Positions 32,792 through 39,919 of a DNA stretch of 44,440 bases are shown one piece after another; the first letter of the stretch is position 1; each line of letters starts with the position of its first letter. The DNA is from CAZCZR01 sp964503455 (GTDB taxonomy: Bacteria > Bacillota > Clostridia > UBA1381). The stretch covers positions 1 through 44,440 of the forward strand of contig CAZCZR010000008.1 of the NCBI GenBank assembly GCA_964503455.1, given 5' to 3'. The notes beneath the pieces were generated by a model. It saw only the letters and a list, made by a program, of their open reading frames with translations. It had not been told where the DNA came from and did not search any database. Both the position numbers and the translations under genes were made by a program.

Positions 32792-33075
32792 TCAGTGTTT
32801 GTCAAGATATGTTATCTCGCCGTTTTCGTCTATAATGTCAATATCGATATATTCTTCCGACGGCACAGGCATATTCTTCTTTTCAAGACGGCTGTTCACG
32901 TATTTTTTGATTATATTGAGTATCACCGCCAAGGCGGGCACGCCTATAAGCATACCCGCAAAACCGAACAGTCCGCCGCCGAGCATGATCGCGAGCACCA
33001 CCCGGAACGCCGTAAGTCCCGCGCCATATATTTTGTCATTGAAGAAAAGCCGAGCTTTTTGTTTTTGCCGTCCAT
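32792..33075 (-). pseudogene. Remnant of an AI-2E-family permease gene with internal deletion
   Basis: The C-terminal 85 or so codons (ending at 32792) encode NDKIYGAGLTAFRVVLAIML and GGGLFGFAGMLIGVPALAVI, then a charged tail, matching the last helix of AI-2E-family transporters (PF01594). Upstream, a GGAGG and ATG (33075) open MDGKNKKLGFSS, which looks like a gene start. The two parts are in different frames and only about 35 bases apart, so about 300 codons of the middle are missing. Correcting the frame by one base would give only about 94 residues. Intact family members have about 350-420 residues. It lies between a GH13 gene (35 bases upstream) and the stalk-domain gene. An assembly error is possible. 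Confidence 0.65.
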
Positions 33076-33110
33076 AATGACCTCCGGATCGTCACCTATG
33101 CGTACAGACT

Positions 33111-34421
33111 TTACTTCTCCATTTTCCAGTATCTTGCGCTGTACGGGGGAAGCTCGCTTCCGCCGCCGAAATCGTGAGGCTCGCCGGTTATAAGATCCTC
33201 CGCAGTGCCGCAGCCGGCGTCAAAATGCGCCGTTACGGTTTCATCGGAGGCGTTTATCGCCACAAGGACTCTTTCCGTGCCGGTTTTTCTTTCAAAGATG
33301 CAGTATTTGTTTTGCAGGACCACCGAACGGAAATCGCCCATACAAAGAGCCTCGCTGTTTTTATGCGCTGCGGCAAGCCTTGAGATCCATGCCGTCAGCT
33401 CATTTTCGACAGGCTCGTCAAAGCAGGCGCGAAGCGCGGGATCTCCGTCGCTTTTCGAGGCCTTCGCTCCCCATTCGCTGCCGTAGTATATGCACGGAAC
33501 GCCCGGCATACCGAAAAGCATCGCGTATACAAGCGGAAGATGCTTTTCATTCGTCAGTATGCTTGCTATCCTTGAAACATCGTGATTATCCGCAAATGAC
33601 AAAAGATGCTTTCCGCGGTAGAGCGTCCAGTTTTCGGGCCCGAACTGACGAAGCAGGGAATGTACTATCTCAAACATATTCATGCTGTTGAACGAGGAAT
33701 ACAGACCTTTATAGCACTCGTAGTTGGTTGCCGAGTGCAGCATTTCGTCATTTACCCAGCGGTTGTAGTCGCCGTGGAGAAGCTCGCCGAGAAGCAGAAA
33801 CTCCGGCTTCAAACCGTCCGTGAAGCGGCGAAGCCTTTTCAGGAAATCGAAATCAAGACAGTACGCCACATCCAGACGCAAACCGTCTATATCAAACTCG
33901 TCAACCCAGAATCTTACGCTGTTGAGGATATGGTTTATGACCTCCTCGTTTTTGAGGTTCAGCTTTACGAGGTCATAGTTGCCTTCCCAGCCCTCGTACC
34001 ATAGGCCGTCATTATAGCCGTTGTTGCCGTCAAAGCTGATGTTGAACCAGTCGCGCCAGCGTGAGCTTTGGCGGTTTTTAAGCACATCCTGAAACCGTGA
34101 AAAGCCGCGTCCGACATGATTGAACACGCCGTCAAGCACGACCTTTATGCCGTTTTTGTGAAGCTCGGCGCAGACTTGCTTAAAGTCCTCGTTTGTTCCG
34201 AGACGCACGTCTATTTTTCTGTAATCCCTTGTGTTGTAGCCGTGAGTGTCGGACTCAAATACGGGAGAAAAATATATCGCGTCGGCTCCTGTCGACTTGA
34301 TGTGCGGTATCCAATCGATGACTTTTTTTATTCTGTGCGCCTGCACGCCGTCATTTTCAAAGGGCGCGCCGCAAAAGCCGAGAGGATATATCTGATAAAA
34401 TACACTGTTGTCAAACCACAT
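33111..34421 (-). CDS. Cytoplasmic GH13 alpha-glucan hydrolase
   Basis: This 436-residue glycoside hydrolase family 13 enzyme acts on maltodextrins or related alpha-glucans inside the cell, as there is no signal peptide. The conserved regions are DGVFNHVG (97-104), GLRLDVA with nucleophile Asp184, LLGELLHGD with acid/base Glu213, and FADNHDVSR with Asp291. The N-terminus WFDNSVFYQIYPLGF is like neopullulanase and maltogenic amylase subgroups, but the starch-binding N domain is missing, so the enzyme is short. The start follows AAAGGAGACTAAATAATT. It has its own promoter. The exact substrate (maltodextrin, cyclodextrin or sucrose-type) cannot be decided. No other glucan genes are adjacent. Confidence 0.88.
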   Translation of the reverse strand: MWFDNSVFYQIYPLGFCGAPFENDGVQAHRIKKVIDWIPHIKSTGADAIYFSPVFESDTHGYNTRDYRKIDVRLGTNEDFKQVCAELHKNGIKVVLDGVFNHVGRGFSRFQDVLKNRQSSRWRDWFNISFDGNNGYNDGLWYEGWEGNYDLVKLNLKNEEVINHILNSVRFWVDEFDIDGLRLDVAYCLDFDFLKRLRRFTDGLKPEFLLLGELLHGDYNRWVNDEMLHSATNYECYKGLYSSFNSMNMFEIVHSLLRQFGPENWTLYRGKHLLSFADNHDVSRIASILTNEKHLPLVYAMLFGMPGVPCIYYGSEWGAKASKSDGDPALRACFDEPVENELTAWISRLAAAHKNSEALCMGDFRSVVLQNKYCIFERKTGTERVLVAINASDETVTAHFDAGCGTAEDLITGEPHDFGGGSELPPYSARYWKMEK

Positions 34422-34473
34422 AATTATTTAGTCTCCTTTAATATTTTTTATGCTTTATTATGTAATATATTGT

Positions 34474-34502
34474 ATTATAACACAATTTAAATGAAAAGTA
34501 AA
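34474..34502 (-). promoter_or_regulatory. Promoter of the GH13 gene
   Basis: On the minus strand TTTACT (34497-34502) and TATAAT (34474-34479) are 17 bases apart, with a TGTG just before the -10 box. Confidence 0.75.
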
Positions 34503-34534
34503 GTTTTTTTATACGCAATCGCACAAGTTGTCCG

Positions 34535-34580
34535 TATAATAAACAAGACCCGGCTCCTTTTCGTGGGAACCGGGTCTGTT
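34535..34580 (-). terminator. Terminator after glnN
   Basis: AGACCCGG (34546-34553) and CCGGGTCT (34570-34577) form an eight-base stem with an inner TCC/GGA extension. On the minus strand TTGTTTATT follows, so it terminates glnN before the GH13 promoter. Confidence 0.75.
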
Positions 34581-34596
34581 GAAAATGCAGTCTGTC

Positions 34597-36675
34597 TTAT
34601 ATTTGGTAAAGCAGATCCGTATAAGTCGGGAACGGCCAGTACTTCTTAGCCACTATAAGCTCAAGAGCGTCCGCAACCTCTCTGAGCGAAGCCATTGCCG
34701 TAAGGACGTTATCCTTGTAATATGCCGCCGTCTCGAACACATCTGCGTCGGGGACCTTTGAAGCGGCGTCGTCAAGCACATCTATCCTTGCGATAAGATC
34801 CTCTACCATGGCCGACGTCTTTTCGACTCTCGCCTTTTCGTTGGGGACCTTGATGCCGACAGCTTCCTTCTGCGCAATACCCGCGACTACGTCGTTTACA
34901 TAGTCCACGCAGGCGGGAAGGATTTCCTGCTTAGCCATTTCAAGAGCCGTGAGCATCTCGATATGGATAGCCTTTACATAGTCCTCCATAATGATCTCGG
35001 TTCTTGTTTCTGTTTCGATAGGCGTGAATACGCCATGCTTAGCAAACAGCTTTATGGACTTTTCCGACTTGAAAGTGGGAACAGCCTCCACCGAGGTCTT
35101 GAGATTCGGCAAGCCTCTTCTTTCGGCTTCCTTCACCCATTCATCCGAATAGCCGTTGCCGTTGAAGATAATGCGCTCATGCTTGTTGAAGGTGTCTACG
35201 ATAAGATCGCCTATTGTCTTTTCGGGATCGCCGGACGCCTCAAGCGCGTCGGCAAACTGCGACAGAGCCTCGGCAACTATCGTGTTTATAACTATGTTGA
35301 TACCGGCTACCGACTGCTTTGAGCCGGGCATTCTGAATTCAAAACGGTTTCCGGTGAAAGCGAACGGCGAGGTTCTGTTTCGGTCGGTTGTATCCTTTCT
35401 GATCGTCGGTATGGCCTCGACGCCGGTCTCAAGCTTTGCAACGGTTTCATCTATCGTAGCCTCTCCGTTTCTAAGAGCTGTGATAACGTGCGTCAGCTGA
35501 TCGCCCAGATATATGGACACGATCGCCGGCGGCGCTTCGTTCGCGCCGAGTCTGTGATCGTTGGCGGCTGTTGCGACGGACATTCTTAAGATATCCGCAT
35601 ATTCGTCTACAGCCTTTACGACTGCTGCCAAAAACAGCAGGAACTGCTTGTTTTCAAGAGGCTTTCTGCCGGGCTTTAAAAGGTTTTCGCCATCGCTTGT
35701 GCCGATTGACCAGTTGTTGTGCTTGCCGGAGCCGTTGATACCCTCAAAAGGCTTCTCGTGAAGCAGACATACCATACCGTGTCTTAAAGCGACCTTTTTC
35801 AGAAGCTCCATGGTAAGCTGGTTATGATCGCAGGCGATATTGGTTACCGAATATATGGGCGCCACCTCGTGCTGCGCCGGAGCCACCTCGTTATGCTTCG
35901 TCTTGTTAAGCACTCCGAATGACCAAAGCTCCCTGTCAAGCTCTTTCATGAATGAAGAAACTCTTTCCTTGATCTGTCCGAAATAGTGATCCTCAAGCTC
36001 CTGACCCTTTGCCGGCGGCGCTCCGTAAAGAGTTCTGCCCGTCAAAAGAAGATCCTTTCTCTGATTGAACAGCTTTGCGTCGGTGAGGAAGTATTCCTGC
36101 TCCGGACCGACATATGTTACGACTCTCTTCGGATCCTTGCCGAAGAATTTAAGTACTCTCTTAGCTTCTTTGTTGACAGCCTCTACCGAGCGCAGAAGCG
36201 GAGTCTTTTTATCGAGGACCTCGCCCGAATACGAGATGAATGTTGTGGGTATGCACAGCGTGCCGTCCTTAATAAAAGCGAATGAAGTAGGATCCCATGC
36301 GGTATAGCCTCTCGCCTCGAAAGTCGCTCTCAAGCCGCCGGACGGAAAACTCGACGCGTCCGGTTCGCCCATTACAAGCTCCTTGCCCGAAAATTCCATA
36401 ATAACGCTGCCGTCCTCGGCAGGCGCGATGAACGAGTCGTGCTTTTCCGCCGTAACGCCCGTCATAGGCTGGAACCAGTGGGTATAGTGCGTGCAGCCGT
36501 TTTCAACAGCCCAGTCCTTCATAGCGTTCGCTACGACCTCGGCTACTCCCGGATCAAGACGCGTGCCTTCGTTTATAGTATGCAGAAGCGATTTGTAGGT
36601 TTCCTTTGGCAGACGCTTTTTCATTACAGTCAGGTTAAATACCTTTGAACCGAATATTTCTGCTACAGTTTCCAT
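34597..36675 (-). CDS. glnN: Type III glutamine synthetase GlnN
   Basis: GlnN is the large glutamine synthetase of anaerobes and Bacteroides; it forms glutamine from glutamate, ammonia and ATP. The 692-residue protein has EVAPAQHEVAPIY (about 270-282) with metal-binding Glu and His, NGSGKHNNWS (about 318-327), GANEAPPAIVSIYLG (about 382-396) and NRTSPFAFTGNRFEFRMPG (in pieces, about 442-460). Length matches type III. The start follows TAGGAGGTAATCATT. It has a strong promoter, and a predicted attenuator sits between promoter and gene. No glnA, glnR or glutamate synthase is in the window. Confidence 0.97.
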   Translation of the reverse strand: METVAEIFGSKVFNLTVMKKRLPKETYKSLLHTINEGTRLDPGVAEVVANAMKDWAVENGCTHYTHWFQPMTGVTAEKHDSFIAPAEDGSVIMEFSGKELVMGEPDASSFPSGGLRATFEARGYTAWDPTSFAFIKDGTLCIPTTFISYSGEVLDKKTPLLRSVEAVNKEAKRVLKFFGKDPKRVVTYVGPEQEYFLTDAKLFNQRKDLLLTGRTLYGAPPAKGQELEDHYFGQIKERVSSFMKELDRELWSFGVLNKTKHNEVAPAQHEVAPIYSVTNIACDHNQLTMELLKKVALRHGMVCLLHEKPFEGINGSGKHNNWSIGTSDGENLLKPGRKPLENKQFLLFLAAVVKAVDEYADILRMSVATAANDHRLGANEAPPAIVSIYLGDQLTHVITALRNGEATIDETVAKLETGVEAIPTIRKDTTDRNRTSPFAFTGNRFEFRMPGSKQSVAGINIVINTIVAEALSQFADALEASGDPEKTIGDLIVDTFNKHERIIFNGNGYSDEWVKEAERRGLPNLKTSVEAVPTFKSEKSIKLFAKHGVFTPIETETRTEIIMEDYVKAIHIEMLTALEMAKQEILPACVDYVNDVVAGIAQKEAVGIKVPNEKARVEKTSAMVEDLIARIDVLDDAASKVPDADVFETAAYYKDNVLTAMASLREVADALELIVAKKYWPFPTYTDLLYQI

Positions 36676-36710
36676 AATGATTACCTCCTATTTTCCAAAC
36701 ACGGATTAAC

Positions 36711-36751
36711 AAAAAAAGCGTTATATAGTCCTATTCAGGAATATAAAACGC
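36711..36751 (-). terminator. Attenuator-type terminator in the glnN leader
   Basis: On the minus strand GCGTTTTATATTCCT (36737-36751) pairs with AGGACTATATAACGC (36718-36732), 13 of 15 positions, with a four-base loop, and seven T follow (complement of A at 36711-36717). It lies after the glnN promoter and about 36 bases before the start codon, so most transcripts would stop unless the hairpin is relieved. On the + strand no T-run follows, so it does not serve another gene. Confidence 0.7.
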
Positions 36752-36784
36752 CGTTGTTTGTTGTGTTAATTAAACTTTAATTTA

Positions 36785-36812
36785 ATTATACCACATTTTA
36801 AGGAATTGTCAA
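36785..36812 (-). promoter_or_regulatory. Strong promoter of glnN
   Basis: On the minus strand TTGACA (36807-36812) and TATAAT (36785-36790) are consensus boxes 16 bases apart, with TGG ahead of the -10 (extended type). The transcription start would be near 36778. The 36676-37046 interval also holds the attenuator, a weak GCGC stem with T-run at 36877-36895, and the uxaB promoter. Confidence 0.85.
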
Positions 36813-36963
36813 TATGTAAAATGTGAGCAAATTTACATCAGCATCGGGCGCAAAATTGTGCATTGTGGCGATCGCCGCGCTTTTGCGCTTTTTTTGAAAA
36901 AGAGGACATTATAAAAAAACAGCAATATTTGATATATTTCTTTCCGTTAGGCAATATACGGTG

Positions 36964-36992
36964 TTGACTTTTTAAAATCGGGATGATAAAAT
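36964..36992 (+). promoter_or_regulatory. Promoter of uxaB-uxaA
   Basis: TTGACT (36964-36969) and TAAAAT (36987-36992) are 17 bases apart. The start would be near 36999, within an AAACGTTT palindrome. Confidence 0.75.
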
Positions 36993-36995
36993 AAA

Positions 36996-37029
36996 GAAAA
37001 CGTTTGAAAAAAACAACGGTGTTACCGTT
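36996..37029 (+). promoter_or_regulatory. Possible operators at the uxaB promoter
   Basis: AAACGTTT (36998-37005) with flanks GAA and GAA is LacI-family-like and close to a catabolite (cre) site, with two mismatches. It overlaps the predicted transcription start. Next, AACGGT (37015-37020) and ACCGTT (37024-37029) form a perfect six-base inverted repeat just before the ribosome site. Either could bind a uronate-responsive or catabolite repressor. Confidence 0.4.
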
Positions 37030-37046
37030 TTAAGGAGAGTGCGAAA

Positions 37047-38417
37047 ATGGAGAGATTAAAAAGAAAAAACGCGTCCGGACTTACGGAAAGAGTGCTGCAG
37101 TTTGGAGAGGGGAATTTCCTGCGCGGCTTTGTTGACTGGATGATAGACCGCTTAAACAAAGAAGCCGGAGGCGACATGGGAGTTGTTGTCGTACAGCCTC
37201 TTGCGAGCGGACTTATACCCATGATAAACGAGCAGGACGGACTGTATACGCTGTATCTGCGCGGCCTGCAAAACGGCGAGCGAGTTGAGGAGACGCGTGT
37301 TGTTGAGTGCATCACACGCGGTATCGATCCTTACGCCGATACGGACGCGTTCTTTGAGTGCGCGGCAAATCCCGATCTGCGCTTTATAGTATCGAACACG
37401 ACCGAAGCCGGCATAGAGTACCGCAGCGGCGACAGCGCCGATGATTTCGCCGGCACGACCTTTCCGGGAAGGCTTGCGATGTTTATGAAAAAACGCTTTG
37501 ACCTCGGTCTTAACGGCTTTGTTCTGCTCCCCTGCGAGCTGATCGACAAAAACGGCGACAACCTCAAAAGGTGCGTTTTAAAATATGCCGCTGATTGGAA
37601 TTACGGCGATGATTTCGTAAAGTGGGTCAACGAGGAAAATCACTTTACAAACACGCTTGTTGACAGGATCGTGACAGGCTATCCGCGCGACACGGCAAAG
37701 GCTATGGAGGAAAAGCTCGGCTATCTCGACAGCATCATTGATACGGCGGAGATATTTCATCTGTGGGTCATTGAGGGCGACAGAAAGTATGCCGAAGAGC
37801 TTCCCCTTCACAAGCTCGGCATGAATGTTTTGTGGACGGATGACGTTACGCCCTACAAAAAACGCAAGGTCCGCATACTGAACGGCGCGCATACGATGAC
37901 GGTGCTTGCGGCGCGTCTTGCGGGACTTGAAACGGTGGGCGATGCGATGGAGGACGGACTTGTATACTCGTTTATGCACAAAGGTCTTTTTGATGAGATC
38001 ATCCCGACATTGGACCTTCCCAAGGAGGAGCTTGTGCGGTTTGCAAATGACGTTATCGAACGCTTCAAAAACCCGTTTATCAAGCATTATCTGCTTAGCA
38101 TAGCGCTCAACTCGGTGTCAAAGTTCAGGGTAAGAGTCCTGCCGAGCCTGCTCGGATATATGGAGGAAAAGGGCGGCGAGCCGTGCTGTCTGGTGTTCTC
38201 GCTGGCGGCGCTTATCGCGTTTTACCGCACTGACGAGGCGAACGACGATGCGGAGGTGACGGCGTTTATGAAGGACGCCTCCGCGGCGGAGATTCTTGCG
38301 CGAAAGGATTACTGGGGATGCGATCTTACAATGCTGCTCCCGTCCGTGGAGAGGTACACGGCGGATATAAACGCAAACGGCATAAGAGCCGCTATGAAAG
38401 CGGTAGTTGAGGGTTAA
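37047..38417 (+). CDS. uxaB: Tagaturonate reductase UxaB
   Basis: UxaB reduces D-tagaturonate to D-altronate with NADH in galacturonate breakdown. The 456-residue protein belongs to the mannitol dehydrogenase-like polyol family: VLQFGEGNFLRGFVDWMID (about 16-34) is the nucleotide-binding start, and the segment KVRILNGAHTM (about 273-283) holds the catalytic Lys and Asn/His region. Coupling with the altronate dehydratase gene three bases downstream makes tagaturonate reductase more likely than fructuronate reductase (UxuB). The start has AAGGAGAGTGCGAA upstream. Isomerase uxaC and KDG enzymes are not in the window. Confidence 0.92.
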   Translation: MERLKRKNASGLTERVLQFGEGNFLRGFVDWMIDRLNKEAGGDMGVVVVQPLASGLIPMINEQDGLYTLYLRGLQNGERVEETRVVECITRGIDPYADTDAFFECAANPDLRFIVSNTTEAGIEYRSGDSADDFAGTTFPGRLAMFMKKRFDLGLNGFVLLPCELIDKNGDNLKRCVLKYAADWNYGDDFVKWVNEENHFTNTLVDRIVTGYPRDTAKAMEEKLGYLDSIIDTAEIFHLWVIEGDRKYAEELPLHKLGMNVLWTDDVTPYKKRKVRILNGAHTMTVLAARLAGLETVGDAMEDGLVYSFMHKGLFDEIIPTLDLPKEELVRFANDVIERFKNPFIKHYLLSIALNSVSKFRVRVLPSLLGYMEEKGGEPCCLVFSLAALIAFYRTDEANDDAEVTAFMKDASAAEILARKDYWGCDLTMLLPSVERYTADINANGIRAAMKAVVEG

Positions 38418-38420
38418 GTC

Positions 38421-39833
38421 ATGAAACAGCTTCGGATAAATAAAAACGACAATGTGGCGGTCATGCTTGAAGGCGAGCTTCGCGGACACAAGGCGGCGCT
38501 TAAGGATATAAAGCGCGGCGAAAATATCATTAAATACGGCTATCCTATCGGTCACGCCGTGGAGGATATACCCGCCGGCAGTCATGTCCACACTCATAAC
38601 CTCAGGACAAATCTAAGCGGCATTACAGATTATAAGTTCGGCTATAAGGGCAGCGGCGCGGCTGTGACGGAGGAACGCACATTTATGGGATATATGCGCG
38701 ATAACGGAGAAGTCGGCGTCAGGAATGAGATATGGATCGTCAACACGGTAGGCTGCGTCAACAAAATCTCGGAGATCCTTGCGCGCGAGGCCAATATCAG
38801 ATATGCCGGAGAATGCGATGGCATATTCAATTTCGTTCATCCGTTCGGCTGCTCTCAGCTTGGAGATGATCAGGCTGTCACACAGGCTGTTCTGAAAGGA
38901 CTTGTGAATCATCCCAACGCCGCGGGCGTGCTTGTGCTTGGACTTGGCTGCGAAAACAACAATATCGGCGTTTTCAGGCAGGTGCTTGGAGATATTGACG
39001 AAAACAGAGTGCGGTTTATGAACGCGCAGGATTACGATGACGAGATTGAAAAAGGCCTTGAGCTTATAGGCGAGCTTGCGGAGTATTCAAAAAAGTTCAG
39101 ACGCACTCCGTGTCCGGTGTCAAAGCTTGTGGTAGGACTCAAGTGCGGGGGCAGCGACGGCTTTTCGGGACTTACGGCGAATCCGCTTATCGGCAGAGTG
39201 TCCGACAGGCTGATCGCCATGGGCGCAAGCACGGTGCTTACCGAGGTGCCTGAAATGTTCGGCGCGGAAACGATACTTATGGAGCGATGCAGGGATGAGG
39301 AAACATTTTTAAAGACGGTGGAGCTTATAAACGGCTTCAAGGACTATTTTATACGCCACGGCCAGGCGGTTTACGAAAATCCGTCGCCGGGGAATAAAAA
39401 AGGCGGCATAACCACTCTTGAGGACAAATCTCTCGGCTGCGTGCAGAAATCGGGCAGCGCCGATGTGGCGGACGTTATCGCCATAGGCGAACACGTTTCA
39501 AAGCGCGGACTGAATCTTTTGACGGGACCGGGCAATGATATAGTGGCGATAACGAATCTTACGGCGTCGGGATGCCATATGATACTGTTTTCAACCGGAA
39601 GAGGCACGCCTGTCGGCGCGCCCGTGCCTACGGTAAAGGTCGCGTCAAATACGCCGCTTGCCGAAAAAAAACCGCATTGGATAGACTTCAATGCGGGCCC
39701 CGTGATAGACGGCGCGGATCTGACGGAGGATTTTTTGGAATACGTGATCTCCGTCGCCGAGGGAAGAAAAACCAACAACGAAAAACACGGCTGCCGCGAG
39801 ATCTCGATTTTCAAGGACGGTGTAACGCTGTAG
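38421..39833 (+). CDS. uxaA: Altronate dehydratase UxaA
   Basis: UxaA dehydrates D-altronate to 2-keto-3-deoxygluconate, the next step after UxaB. The 470-residue protein has an N-terminal SAF-like domain (about 1-80, KNDNVAVML and DIPAGSHVHTHNL) and the large C-terminal dehydratase part with NTVGCVNKIS, HPFGCSQLGDD, VLGLGCENNN, KCGGSDGFSGLTANP and TGRGTPVG, all typical of the iron-dependent altronate/galactarate dehydratases. Cys and His of these motifs probably bind the metal. Altronate is favoured over galactarate by the uxaB neighbour. It starts three bases after the uxaB stop, and a strong terminator follows. Confidence 0.93.
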   Translation: MKQLRINKNDNVAVMLEGELRGHKAALKDIKRGENIIKYGYPIGHAVEDIPAGSHVHTHNLRTNLSGITDYKFGYKGSGAAVTEERTFMGYMRDNGEVGVRNEIWIVNTVGCVNKISEILAREANIRYAGECDGIFNFVHPFGCSQLGDDQAVTQAVLKGLVNHPNAAGVLVLGLGCENNNIGVFRQVLGDIDENRVRFMNAQDYDDEIEKGLELIGELAEYSKKFRRTPCPVSKLVVGLKCGGSDGFSGLTANPLIGRVSDRLIAMGASTVLTEVPEMFGAETILMERCRDEETFLKTVELINGFKDYFIRHGQAVYENPSPGNKKGGITTLEDKSLGCVQKSGSADVADVIAIGEHVSKRGLNLLTGPGNDIVAITNLTASGCHMILFSTGRGTPVGAPVPTVKVASNTPLAEKKPHWIDFNAGPVIDGADLTEDFLEYVISVAEGRKTNNEKHGCREISIFKDGVTL

Positions 39834-39858
39834 TACGGAGAGAAGTATTAAAAGGTTT

Positions 39859-39904
39859 AAGGGAGCTGTTTAAAAGATCATTTTTAAACAGCTCTCCCTT
39901 TTTT
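39859..39904 (+). terminator. Rho-independent terminator after uxaA
   Basis: AAGGGAGCTGTTTAAAA (39859-39875) pairs with a complementary arm ending CTCTCCCTT (to 39900), with a two-base bulge, and is followed by T. It lies between the convergent uxaA and fbp genes and may also serve fbp weakly. Confidence 0.88.
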
Positions 39905-39919
39905 CTATCCCCTGATTTT

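Noticed and set aside
33050..33075. A-rich CAAAAAC/CAAAAAG near the AI-2E gene start could be a minus-one slippery site joining both frames.
   Set aside because: The heptamers do not fit the X-XXY-YYZ pattern exactly, and even a joined product would miss most of the permease.
36711..36812. glnN leader as a T-box, glutamine riboswitch or ANTAR target.
   Set aside because: No T-box sequence, no glnA-type riboswitch core and no pair of A1/G4 hexaloops could be found; only a generic attenuator is supported.
36867..36876. GGCGATCGCC, a perfect ten-base palindrome containing the HIP1-like GCGATCGC.
   Set aside because: It occurs once in this interval and has no clear position relative to promoters; most likely chance.
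36877..36895. GCGC-TTTT-GCGC followed by seven T as a terminator on the + strand.
   Set aside because: The stem has only four pairs and no gene on the + strand ends upstream of it; too weak to call.
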